Assembly (NCBI GenBank): GCA_050246015.1
Contig: JBFWWU010000005.1
Coordinates: 1-64,000, forward strand
Source of the DNA: JTS-AC122 sp050246015
GTDB lineage: Bacteria; Planctomycetota; Phycisphaerae; Phycisphaerales; UBA1924
Length of the DNA stretch: 64,000 nt
Direction of reading: 5' to 3'
The first letter of the stretch is position 1; the number at the start of each line of letters is the position of its first letter. Of the stretch, positions 27,104-35,652 are shown piece by piece. The notes under the pieces are model-generated. The model was not told where the DNA came from. It saw nothing but the letters and a program-made list of their open reading frames with translations, and did not search any database. The position numbers and the translations under genes are program-made.

Positions 27104-28276
27104 ATGAACACCACGCGTCGTCTCCTTGCCGGCTTGTGCATCCTGGCCGTCGCGCCCTGCTGCATCGGGCAGCCCGCGTCGCCGGCACTCGCGCCCCAAG
27201 CCGCGGCGGCCGAGCCCGTCTCCCCCGCCCAGCGTGTCCAGACTGAGCGCCTGGTCGCGACCATTAAGTCTCTCCCGACCAAGCGGGCCGCGCGCGGCGA
27301 CGCCGATCATCAGGCGGGCTTGCGCGAAACCGAACGCATCATCGCCGACCAACTTCGCGCGCTGGGCTATGAGCCGCGCCTCGAAGAAGTCGCCGCCATC
27401 GGCCTGGGGCGCGAGAAGACCGAGCCCTTCCACAACATCATCGTCGACATCAAGGGCACAGGCACGCCACGCGACGTGGCAGCCGCTCCCGGCGACCCCC
27501 CGGTCGCTCCGGGCGGGCGTCCGGATCAGCATCCGCCTAGCACGCCGCACGAGCGCCGGGCTCCATCTTCACAGCCCGGCCTGCTCATCGTCGGCGCGCA
27601 TATCGACGCCGTTCCCCGCGCACCGGGCGCCGACGACGACGGCACCGGCGTCGCCGCGCTCATGGAAATGGCCCGCATCTTCAAGGACTATCCGATGAAG
27701 CACGACGTCCGCCTGTGCTTCTTCAACTTGGAGGAATGCGGGCTCGTTGGCTCCACCATCCACGCCCAGCGCGTTCGTGACGACATCGTGACCCCCAACA
27801 AGCAGCCCGTCATCGGCATGATCGCAATGGACATGCTGGGCTTCTATTCCGACGCGCCCGAGAGCCAAAAGAGCCCGATCCCGCCCATCGGTGACTGGTC
27901 GCCCCCCGATGTAGCCGACTTCATCGCGATGGCGACGGTGCTGCGTCATCGCACGTTCAGCCAGGCGTTGACCAAGGCGATGAAGGAAGCCTCCCCGGGC
28001 CTCAAGGTAGTCACCGTCGATTTCCTCCCCGTCGCTCTGCCCGACCTGCTTCGCTCGGATCACGCTCCCTTCCTCGCGATCGGCGTCCCCGCGGTCATCG
28101 TCAGCGATACGGCCGAGTTCCGCTCCAAGCACTACCACAAGCCCAGCGACACGCTCGACACACTCGACCTGCCTCGGTTCACCGCCACCGTGCGCGGGCT
28201 GGTGGGTGCTGTGCACCATCTCGCCGAGCCGGCCGGGCCTGATCGGCCCGCGTCAGAGCCGGCCTCCGCGCGGTGA
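27104..28276 (+). CDS. Secreted M28-family zinc peptidase
   Basis: This 390-residue protein has an N-terminal signal peptide (RRLLAGLCILAVAPCCIG), possibly with lipid attachment at a Cys. The M28 two-zinc site is complete: His in VGAHIDAV, bridging Asp in PGADDDGTG, the Glu pair in NLEECGLVGS, Asp in IAMDMLGF, and the last His in SDHAPF. Such enzymes are extracellular aminopeptidases or act on small peptides. A Pro/Arg-rich insert of about 30 residues sits before the first His. Confidence 0.9.
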   Translation: MNTTRRLLAGLCILAVAPCCIGQPASPALAPQAAAAEPVSPAQRVQTERLVATIKSLPTKRAARGDADHQAGLRETERIIADQLRALGYEPRLEEVAAIGLGREKTEPFHNIIVDIKGTGTPRDVAAAPGDPPVAPGGRPDQHPPSTPHERRAPSSQPGLLIVGAHIDAVPRAPGADDDGTGVAALMEMARIFKDYPMKHDVRLCFFNLEECGLVGSTIHAQRVRDDIVTPNKQPVIGMIAMDMLGFYSDAPESQKSPIPPIGDWSPPDVADFIAMATVLRHRTFSQALTKAMKEASPGLKVVTVDFLPVALPDLLRSDHAPFLAIGVPAVIVSDTAEFRSKHYHKPSDTLDTLDLPRFTATVRGLVGAVHHLAEPAGPDRPASEPASAR

Positions 28277-28475
28277 GAATCTGGCGAAGCCGCGCGCCGA
28301 TAACGCCGGGTGAACGCAGCCAATTCGGCCTCGATCGCCCGATCCGCTGGCGAATGCCGCATTTGGTGGTACGTTGTGCTTCGGAACGAGGGGTTCCCGC
28401 TCTCTTTGCGCGATGTCGTTCCACTGGGTCCGAGAATCGGCCACGTCGTGCCTTGCGCGATGCCCTACCCGAATC

Positions 28476-29348
28476 ATGCCTACCGCTGTTCGTGATAACC
28501 GACTCCGTCCACACACGCGGGCCGTCGCGCTCCTGGCCGGCGCGATGTCTTTCTCGCTCGGCTCCTCCCGGGCAACTGCCCAGATCTCCCTGGTTCCTTC
28601 AACCGCCCCGTTCACGGATATCAGCGCCATCGGCACGCCGATCGTCCCCTTTAGCGACGACAGCGAAACCATCCTCACGGTTGACCTGCTCGGGCCCGCG
28701 GGCTGGGGGGGCAACCGCGTCTTCGCCGGCGGCGTCAGCGTCCTGGTGGGTAACAACGGCGGGATCATCTGGAACCCCATCATCGCCGCCGCCGATCAGA
28801 TCGGCTTCGCCAACACCCCTCTCCCGGGCTCGCCGAGCAACTCGGCTTCCGGGGGCAACGGCAACGGCCTCCGGCAGTTCCTCGCCGTCCTGTGGGACGA
28901 TCACCTCCCCTCCGACGTCTCACCGCCCACCGAACTCGACTGGCGCGTCATCGACGGCGACCTCCTCATCCAGTGGACCAACGAAGACAACTTCGACGCC
29001 GTCGGCCCCGGGCGCGTCACCTTCCAGGTTCGCTTTTTCTCACAGGCGCACGTCGCGCAGAACGGCGTCGTTGCCAGCCTCATCTACGACGACACCTTCT
29101 ATGGCGCCGGGCTCGACGCCTTCAACGACGGCGCGTCAGCGACCATCGGGTACATCGGCAACGGGGTATCGGAAGCCTCGGGGACGCTCGCATACTCATT
29201 CAACAAGGCCGCCGTCGCCGGGTACCGCGAGAGCGCCAGCCCCCGGCTCCCGCACGCCTTGGACATGCGCATCCCTTCCCCCACCGGCGCGGCCATGGCG
29301 ATTCTGGGGGTCGGCGCCGCCGGCGTCGTCCGGCGATCCCGCCGCTGA
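28476..29348 (+). CDS. Exported protein with PEP-CTERM-like tail
   Basis: This 290-residue protein is of unknown function. The start at 28476 gives a signal peptide (AVALLAGAMSFSLGSSRATAQ). The body is rich in Asn, Gly and aromatic residues with beta-strand character, including LRQFLAVLWDDHLPS and LLIQWTNEDNF, which look like a beta-sandwich repeat. The end is IPSPTGAAMAILGVGAAGVVRRSRR: a proline motif, a hydrophobic helix and a basic cluster, as in PEP-CTERM sorting signals. It is probably anchored or processed at the cell surface. Confidence 0.7.
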   Translation: MPTAVRDNRLRPHTRAVALLAGAMSFSLGSSRATAQISLVPSTAPFTDISAIGTPIVPFSDDSETILTVDLLGPAGWGGNRVFAGGVSVLVGNNGGIIWNPIIAAADQIGFANTPLPGSPSNSASGGNGNGLRQFLAVLWDDHLPSDVSPPTELDWRVIDGDLLIQWTNEDNFDAVGPGRVTFQVRFFSQAHVAQNGVVASLIYDDTFYGAGLDAFNDGASATIGYIGNGVSEASGTLAYSFNKAAVAGYRESASPRLPHALDMRIPSPTGAAMAILGVGAAGVVRRSRR

Positions 29349-29390
29349 ACTCCCGGCTCGATCCCGCTCGCGCCCTCATACGATCCTCGC

Positions 29391-30086
29391 ATGCTTACGC
29401 TCCGACCCGCCGCCGAGCGCGGCCGCACCCGCATCGGCTGGCTCGATAGTTTCCACACCTTCTCCTTCGGCGAGTACCACGACCCGACGCATATGTCGTT
29501 CAGTTCCCTGCGCGTCATGAACGAGGACTTCGTGGCCCCGGGCATGGGCTTCGGCATGCACCCGCACCGCGACATGGAGATCGTCACCTGCGTCCTGCAG
29601 GGCGAACTGGAACACAAGGACAGCCTCGGCAACGGCGAAGTCCTGCGCCCGGGCGAGTTCCAGCGCATGACCGCCGGCACAGGCATCCTGCACAGCGAGT
29701 TCAATCCCTCCAAGACCAATCCCGTCCACCTCTACCAGATCTGGCTCTTCCCCTGGGCCAAGGGGCTCGTGCCCTCGTACGAGCAGCGCCCCATCCCGTC
29801 GAGCTCCCCGGGCACGCCGACCCTCGTCGCGTCTCCGGACGCGGCGGCCGGCTCGCTCCTGATCAATCAGGACGCGCGGATCTACCTGCTGAGCGTCCCC
29901 GCCGGCGCCCAGAGCCACCTGGACCTCGCCGCGGGCCGGCGCGCCTGGGTCCAGGTGCTGCGCGGCGAATCGTCCATCAACACGATCCACGGCTCGACCG
30001 GCGACGGCGTGGCCGTCGCCGATGAATCCCGGCTCGCGTTTCGCTCCACCGCCGGCGCTGAACTCATGATCTTCGATCTCCCGTGA
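29391..30086 (+). CDS. Pirin family protein
   Basis: This 231-residue bicupin starts with the pirin signature (GWLDSFHTFSFGEYHDP). The metal-binding motifs are HPHRDMEIVTCVLQGELEHKDS and GTGILHSEFN; they supply the His and Glu ligands of the N-terminal cupin. This short type (YhhW-like) can oxidise quercetin in vitro, but the natural role is not known. A dihydroorotase gene follows 60 bases later on the same strand. Confidence 0.93.
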   Translation: MLTLRPAAERGRTRIGWLDSFHTFSFGEYHDPTHMSFSSLRVMNEDFVAPGMGFGMHPHRDMEIVTCVLQGELEHKDSLGNGEVLRPGEFQRMTAGTGILHSEFNPSKTNPVHLYQIWLFPWAKGLVPSYEQRPIPSSSPGTPTLVASPDAAAGSLLINQDARIYLLSVPAGAQSHLDLAAGRRAWVQVLRGESSINTIHGSTGDGVAVADESRLAFRSTAGAELMIFDLP

Positions 30087-30146
30087 TCGTGTTCCATCCC
30101 GCACCGCGCCGACGGGGCATCTCAAACGGCGTGCGTATCTTTGTGC

Positions 30147-31463
30147 ATGTCCAGCCTGCTCATCGTCAACGGGCGAGTGATCGACCCGGCGTCGAAGTTC
30201 GACCAGGTCGCCGACGTCGCGATCGCCGACGGCATCGTCGCTGCCGTCGGCAAGGGGCTCGCTCGCTCACACGCCGGGGAGGTTATTGACGCCCAGGGGT
30301 GCATCGTGACCCCGGGGCTGATCGACCCGCACGTGCACCTGCGCGAGCCGGGAATGGAAGAAGCCGAGACGATCGCCAGCGGGACCGCGGCCGCCGTCGC
30401 CGGTGGATTCACCACGATCTGCTGCATGCCGAACACCTCGCCCGCGATCGACGACGACTCCGTCGTCGAGTTCATCTTCAAGCAGGCCGAGATGACGGGC
30501 GTGTGCCGCGTGTTCCCCGTCGGGGCCGTCTCCAAGGGCCGCAAGGGTGAAGAACTGGCCGAGATCGGCATGATGGCCCGCGCCGGAGCGGTCGGGTTCA
30601 GCGACGACGGCGACGGGGTCGCGTCCGCTGGGCTCATGCAGCGCGCTCTGTCTTACATCAAGCCCACCGGGCGCGCCCTCATGCAGCACTGCCAGGAAGT
30701 CACCCTCACCCGCGGCGCCAGCATGCACGCCGGCGACGTCGCGACACGCCTGGGACTCGGCGGCTGGCCCCGCGTCGCCGAGGAACTCATGATCGAACGC
30801 GACGTCCGCCTCAACCGTTCCATCGGCTGCCGATATCACGTCCAGCATCTTTCCAGCGGCGGGTCCGTCGATATCGTCCGCCGCGCCCGCCTCGAACAAC
30901 AGCCCGTCTCCGCCGAGGCGTCTCCCCACCATCTCCTGCTCACCCACGACCAGGTGCTCCGAGAGGGCGGGTACTGGACGATGGCCAAGATGAACCCGCC
31001 CCTGCGCGAGCAGGCCGACATCATCGCGATGCTCGAAGGGATCGCCGACGGCACGATCTCCGTCCTCGCCACCGACCACGCCCCGCACACCGCCGATCGC
31101 AAGGCCATGGAGTTCGAGGTCGCCCCCTTCGGCATCGTCGGGCTTGAAACCGCCCTGGCGCTGTACATCGAAGCGCTCGTCACCAGCGGCGTCATCGATT
31201 GGCCCCGCCTCATCGCCATGATGACCATCGAGCCCGCGCGACTCTGCGGCCTGGACAAGATCGGCGGCGGCGTCGGCCTGGGATCGCTCCACGTCGGCGC
31301 GCCCGGTGACGTCACCGTCATCGACCCCGCCCTGGCCTGGACCATCTCCCTGGCCGACCTCGCGGGCCTCTCTCGCAACACCCCGTTCCTCGGACGCGCC
31401 GTGACCGGACGGGCGGTCGCGACCATCGTCGAAGGAACCGTTCGCATGCGCCGTGATCGATAG
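30147..31463 (+). CDS. pyrC: Dihydroorotase
   Basis: Dihydroorotase closes carbamoyl-aspartate to dihydroorotate in pyrimidine synthesis. The 438-residue length and motifs match the type I (Gram-positive-like) enzyme: DPHVHLREPGMEEAETI with zinc-binding His residues, GGFTTICCMPNTSPAID, HVQHLSSGGSV, EASPHHLLLTHD, MNPPLRE, and ATDHAPHT with the catalytic Asp. No pyrB is adjacent. A TTG two codons before the ATG is an alternative start. Confidence 0.93.
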   Translation: MSSLLIVNGRVIDPASKFDQVADVAIADGIVAAVGKGLARSHAGEVIDAQGCIVTPGLIDPHVHLREPGMEEAETIASGTAAAVAGGFTTICCMPNTSPAIDDDSVVEFIFKQAEMTGVCRVFPVGAVSKGRKGEELAEIGMMARAGAVGFSDDGDGVASAGLMQRALSYIKPTGRALMQHCQEVTLTRGASMHAGDVATRLGLGGWPRVAEELMIERDVRLNRSIGCRYHVQHLSSGGSVDIVRRARLEQQPVSAEASPHHLLLTHDQVLREGGYWTMAKMNPPLREQADIIAMLEGIADGTISVLATDHAPHTADRKAMEFEVAPFGIVGLETALALYIEALVTSGVIDWPRLIAMMTIEPARLCGLDKIGGGVGLGSLHVGAPGDVTVIDPALAWTISLADLAGLSRNTPFLGRAVTGRAVATIVEGTVRMRRDR

Positions 31464-31471
31464 CGGCTTGG

Positions 31472-32134
31472 CTATATCTCCGTCAGCGACTTCGCCGCCC
31501 ACAGGATCCCGCGGCGTGTCAGGTCGCGCACCTCCGATACGTCAAAGTCCGCCGCCCGGCGCCCGATCGATGAATAGAACACCCGCCCGCGCCCCCATGG
31601 CCTGGTCCACACGACGGGCATCACCGTGTCCGCGATCCACTCATACCCGGGCCGCGGCGCGAATCGGGTGTTCGCCAGCACGTGGTTCGACGGGTCCACG
31701 TGCATGTAGAACTGCTCGCTGGTGATCTCGAAATCCGGGATCCCGCGCGAGATCGGGTGCCGGTGATCCGTGATGTGCACGCGGTATGTCACTAGGTTGC
31801 CGGGGTGGGCCACGAACTGTCCCCCGACCATGAACTGATACCCCGCCGCGGCGCGGAACGCATCGCCCATCCCGCCGTGCCAACCGGCGATCCCCGCGCC
31901 GTTGTACACCGCCCCGAGCAGGTTCTGCTCCTCTTCCGCGGTGATGACCCCCTGGTTCCAGCAGGGAACGATCACCGACACCGCCCGGAGTTTGGCCCGA
32001 TCGGTCAGCACCCGCAGATTGTCCGCGAACTGCACGCTGAACCCTGCCAGGTGCAGCACGTCGGCCAGCAGGCGCACACACTTCTCCGGCTCGTGCTCGT
32101 CGGTGCCCCCCCAGATAAACAAGGCCGATTTCAT
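31472..32134 (-). CDS. ThuA domain protein
   Basis: This 220-residue protein has a ThuA-like glutamine-amidotransferase fold. Seen motifs are ALFIWGGTDEHEPEKC, GAGIAGWHGGMGDAF, FVAHPGN, HPISRGIPDFEITSEQFYMHVDP and PVVWTRPWGRGRVFYSSIG. ThuA is linked to trehalose or other sugar catabolism in some bacteria and is much expanded in planctomycetes; the reaction is unknown. It lies 34 bases after the small PilZ gene on the same strand. The ATG at 32134 is chosen because the family sequence starts there. Confidence 0.88.
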   Translation of the reverse strand: MKSALFIWGGTDEHEPEKCVRLLADVLHLAGFSVQFADNLRVLTDRAKLRAVSVIVPCWNQGVITAEEEQNLLGAVYNGAGIAGWHGGMGDAFRAAAGYQFMVGGQFVAHPGNLVTYRVHITDHRHPISRGIPDFEITSEQFYMHVDPSNHVLANTRFAPRPGYEWIADTVMPVVWTRPWGRGRVFYSSIGRRAADFDVSEVRDLTRRGILWAAKSLTEI

Positions 32135-32168
32135 CGGTCCAATGGTAACCAACCGCGGCGGACGACGA

Positions 32169-32489
32169 TCACGCCACCTGGGCCAGTTCAACCGCCGACT
32201 CGAACGCCACGGCCACGGATTGCCGCTCGTCATCAAGCGCGGTCGCGCGCACGACTTTCGCCTCCATCAGCGCGTCTTCCAGCATGATCGGCGAGCGTGA
32301 CCACGCCACCCCGACGTCGATCTTCTCCCCGGCGATCACCGGTCGCGCCGCGCGGATCTCCAGCAGCGCCCCCGACGCCGATACGTCCCGCGTCACCGCC
32401 GGCACGTACCGCTGCGTCCCGCGCCGAAACACCTTGCACGGCCTCTCGATCGGGATTCGCACGCACAGCCGTCGTTCGGTGTTCGACAT
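32169..32489 (-). CDS. Single-domain PilZ protein
   Basis: This is a 106-residue protein made of one PilZ domain. It has the RxxxR-type motif in ERRLCVRIPIERP and DVSASGALLE (D-x-S-x-x-G), the two parts of the cyclic di-GMP site. It probably acts as a c-di-GMP receptor affecting surface or motility functions, and a surface-glycan locus begins 250 bases away on the other strand. An ATG ten codons upstream is possible. Confidence 0.82.
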   Translation of the reverse strand: MSNTERRLCVRIPIERPCKVFRRGTQRYVPAVTRDVSASGALLEIRAARPVIAGEKIDVGVAWSRSPIMLEDALMEAKVVRATALDDERQSVAVAFESAVELAQVA

Positions 32490-32737
32490 GTTCCACTCTC
32501 TTGCTCGCGGCATGGGCACCGCGTATTCCCGTCACCCCGCCGAAGCCATGCTCTTGATCGGCCCGCCCTCGCGGGTCTCCTGAGCGTTCCATTCGCTCCG
32601 TGTGAAACTCCGGGGGCCGCGCACCGCGTGCGCCGAACAGGGCGCAGGAACTGCGCCCGCGAGTCCCGCACGGAAGCGACGCCCCGCGCCCCGCCCGCGC
32701 TCTGCACCGCACCGTGGTGTCCGGACGATAACCCCCG

Positions 32738-33832
32738 GTGGACTTCTCCATCATCATCCCGACACGTCACCGTCCCGGCAAACTCGCTCAATGCGTCCGA
32801 TCGCTTTCGAGCCAGCAACTCGATCCGCTCCCGGGGTGCACGGGCCGCTTCGAGGTCATCGTTTCGATCGATGGCTTGGACGACTCGGTTTCACCGCACG
32901 CCGCCACCGACGCCTGGTCTCACGACTCTTCCGCGTCGTTCCGGGTCGTCACGGGCGAGAAACGAGGCATTAACGCCGCCCGCAACCGCGGGCTCGAACT
33001 CGCTTCCGGACGCTGGACCCTCTTCGTCAACGACGACCTGTATGCCCAGCCGGGCATGCTTGCCGAACACCGCCGCGCTCACCTGGAATCTCTCGCTCAC
33101 GAGCCGACCGCCCGCACCGGCGCGATCGTCGTCGGCGACGCGCCCTGGTGCGTGCACCCCGATGATTCCCTCTTCGATCGACTCGTGCGCGAAACATCCA
33201 TGATCTTCTTCTACGACCGCATGCACGAGTACCGCGCGGACGGGGACGAACCGGCCCACGCCTGGCGTGACTGGGGATTCCGTCACTGCTACACCCTCAA
33301 TCTCTCGGCCGCCACCAGGGCCTTTCACGCCGTCGGCGGCTTCCGTGTTCTTCCCGAGGTCTACGGGTACGACGACCTCGAAGCCGGGTGGCGCCTTGGG
33401 CATCTTCTCCATCTCCCCGTTCTCTTCCGTCCCCGCGCCAAGGGAACCCACGATCACCGCTATTCGCCCGACGAGTACCTCGCCCGGGAGCACACGCTCG
33501 GCCGCGCCGCCTGGCACCTTGCCCGCGCTGAACCTTCGTGCGCCTACGACCTCTTCGGCCGCGACATCACCAGCCCGGACGAACTCGCCTACTCGCGCGA
33601 GTTTGTCTGTCGCGAGCGTGAGGCCGTCGATCGCATCCGCGCCGCGTTCATCGAACTCGCCCGGACCCCTTCGGACGCCATCTCCGGCCCGGCGTCCAAG
33701 CGCCTGATCCAACTCCTCTACCAGCAGCACCTGCTGCTCAAGCGATGGGAATGGCGCCGCGGTCTCCTCCACGCCGCTGATTCGGCAGCCTCCTTTGAAG
33801 TCGCCCCGCGTCGCGCGTCGCTGGTCGCCTGA
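32738..33832 (+). CDS. Family 2 glycosyltransferase
   Basis: The 364-residue protein begins at a GTG (32738) with FSIIIPTRHRPGKLAQCVRSL, the nucleotide-binding start of GT-A glycosyltransferases. Further features are VIVSIDGLDD, GINAARNRGLELASG and FVNDDLYAQPGM, with a DD pair at the DxD position. A C-terminal segment GYDDLEAGWRLGHLL supplies the ED-like catalytic region. The C-terminus is helical. It is the first gene of a locus of six glycosyltransferases, probably for an exopolysaccharide or surface glycan. Confidence 0.87.
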   Translation: MDFSIIIPTRHRPGKLAQCVRSLSSQQLDPLPGCTGRFEVIVSIDGLDDSVSPHAATDAWSHDSSASFRVVTGEKRGINAARNRGLELASGRWTLFVNDDLYAQPGMLAEHRRAHLESLAHEPTARTGAIVVGDAPWCVHPDDSLFDRLVRETSMIFFYDRMHEYRADGDEPAHAWRDWGFRHCYTLNLSAATRAFHAVGGFRVLPEVYGYDDLEAGWRLGHLLHLPVLFRPRAKGTHDHRYSPDEYLAREHTLGRAAWHLARAEPSCAYDLFGRDITSPDELAYSREFVCREREAVDRIRAAFIELARTPSDAISGPASKRLIQLLYQQHLLLKRWEWRRGLLHAADSAASFEVAPRRASLVA

Positions 33833-33861
33833 ACGGGCCTCGGCGTCATCCACGTCCCGCT

Positions 33862-35547
33862 TCACCGGTACAGATGGTGGACGCGCACTCCGCACCGTTC
33901 ATACACCGCCCGCCGGCCATACACCGCGTCCGCGTGCAGCCACGACGAGATGATCACGTCCGTCGCGCCGCTCTGGGCCGCTTCCGCCGGCGAGCAGACC
34001 CGCCACCCCAGTAGCCTCGTCCCCCACTTGGCCGGATCATCATCGGCGATACCCACGATCGGCACCGCGGCCTCCGCCAGCACGCTCCCGAGCTCGATCG
34101 TGTGCCGACCGGCCCCGTGAACGATCACCCGCCGCTCGCCCGGTCCTGACTCCTTGGACTCACGCGCGATCTGCGCCAGCACGCCGCGAAGCCGCGCTCC
34201 CGCGTCCGCGGGCACGCTCCCGGATCCGGTCGCGCCGCTCGCGCTGAACGCGCACGCCCGGTCGCTCGGCCACGCCCGCGGCTCGCTCGCGGCGACCCGG
34301 TCCAGCACCTCGCTCACCAGTGCCGCGTGCCTCTCAAGGTTGAACCGCTCGCGCACCGCCCGGCTCGCGGCGATCGACATCCGCCGCAACGACCCGGGCA
34401 CTCGCACCATCCCCGCGATCTCCCGCGCGATCGACCGAGCCACCTCCTCATCGCTCGCGTCCGCGGGCGCCCGAGCGAGCAGCCCGCTTTCGCCGTGCCG
34501 GATCGCGTCGCCCGCACCCGAATCGACATGCGTCACCACCGGCACGCACCCCCGCGCCATCGCCTCGAGCATCGAAACACTCAGCCCCTCGTACCGCGAT
34601 GCCAGCACGAACACCTCCGCGCTGTCCAGGTACTCATTCACTCGATCCGGGCTCGCCGGATCCACCAGTCGCAGCCGACCCGGCAACCCGCGGCGGGTGC
34701 GGGCGATCGCGCCGGCCACCTCGGCCCCGGCAGGCCCGTCTCCCACGAGCGTCAGTTCGCTGGCCACTCCCAAGCCGGCCAGTGCTTCGGGTAGCCGCAG
34801 CAAGGCGCCGATCCGCTTCTGCTCGTGCTCAAGCCTGCCCGTATAGACCAGCCGGATCGGACGACCCGCTGACCCCAGACCACTCGCGCCCGCATCAACC
34901 GCGCGCGGTTCCCCAACCTCAACCCCATACGGCACCCAGTACACATCACCGGCGCGCCGGGCCAGCCGGGTTCGCAGCCGCTCCGTGATGTGCGTGCTCA
35001 CCCCGACAAACGCACTCAGCAGCGGCTCGTAGTGCGCGAGCACCTGCGTGTCGTACGCGATGTCGCTGTGCTGCCACCCCACGACTCGGAGGATCTCCGG
35101 GTGCGTCATGCTGATCGCCGCCGCGATCCCGTACGCATCACCCAGCGAGTTCGGACACACGACGCACGGCATGCCCGCTCGCCGGCTGAGACGCTCCACG
35201 ACATCGCGGTACGCCGGTACAAACGCCCGCAGATCCCCGGCCGCCGCTCGCAGCGATGGCAGCCCGCCAAGGTTGATGACGTCGATCCCCGCCGCCTCCG
35301 CCGCGACCCCCAGCGGGCTTTCGCTCGCGTCCGCGTCATGCGTCACGACGACGACCCGCCGCCGCGGCACCCCGCCCGCGCCCCGTGACAGGGCCCCCGC
35401 GAGCCGAATCGCCCACGTGCTCATGCCTCCCAGGCTGAAGCCGCCGGGGAGCATGATCATGACCGGCGCCGCCACGCGGCGTCCCGGGATCTCCGCGGCA
35501 CGGCCCCCGCTCCTCTGTGTCTGCGGTGTTGACACGTCAACTAGCAT
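33862..35547 (-). CDS. Family 4 glycosyltransferase with C-terminal Rossmann-like domain
   Basis: This GT-B protein has about 560 residues. The N-terminal donor-facing motif is LPGGFSLGGMSTWAIRLA. The retaining GT4 C-terminal half shows IRLVYTGRLEHEQKRI, LVGDGPAG, and EVFVLASRYEGLSVSMLEAMARGCVPVVT, with the catalytic-site Glu pattern. After about residue 470 comes a separate domain with VIVHGAGRHTIELG and PIVGIADDDPAKWG, a PglD-like or Rossmann nucleotide-binding fold. The same domain ends the divergent GT4 gene at 35653. The start is uncertain: ATG 35547 is used, but ATG 35610 is also open. Confidence 0.82.
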   Translation of the reverse strand: MLVDVSTPQTQRSGGRAAEIPGRRVAAPVMIMLPGGFSLGGMSTWAIRLAGALSRGAGGVPRRRVVVVTHDADASESPLGVAAEAAGIDVINLGGLPSLRAAAGDLRAFVPAYRDVVERLSRRAGMPCVVCPNSLGDAYGIAAAISMTHPEILRVVGWQHSDIAYDTQVLAHYEPLLSAFVGVSTHITERLRTRLARRAGDVYWVPYGVEVGEPRAVDAGASGLGSAGRPIRLVYTGRLEHEQKRIGALLRLPEALAGLGVASELTLVGDGPAGAEVAGAIARTRRGLPGRLRLVDPASPDRVNEYLDSAEVFVLASRYEGLSVSMLEAMARGCVPVVTHVDSGAGDAIRHGESGLLARAPADASDEEVARSIAREIAGMVRVPGSLRRMSIAASRAVRERFNLERHAALVSEVLDRVAASEPRAWPSDRACAFSASGATGSGSVPADAGARLRGVLAQIARESKESGPGERRVIVHGAGRHTIELGSVLAEAAVPIVGIADDDPAKWGTRLLGWRVCSPAEAAQSGATDVIISSWLHADAVYGRRAVYERCGVRVHHLYR

Positions 35548-35652
35548 CGGATCACATGGCGCCGATCGGTAGTTTTCGCGCCCGCCGGCCGTGTGTTCCC
35601 CAGCGCGCATCACTCTTGCGCCCGCCGCCGCCGCTGATCCGATGCACCATGC

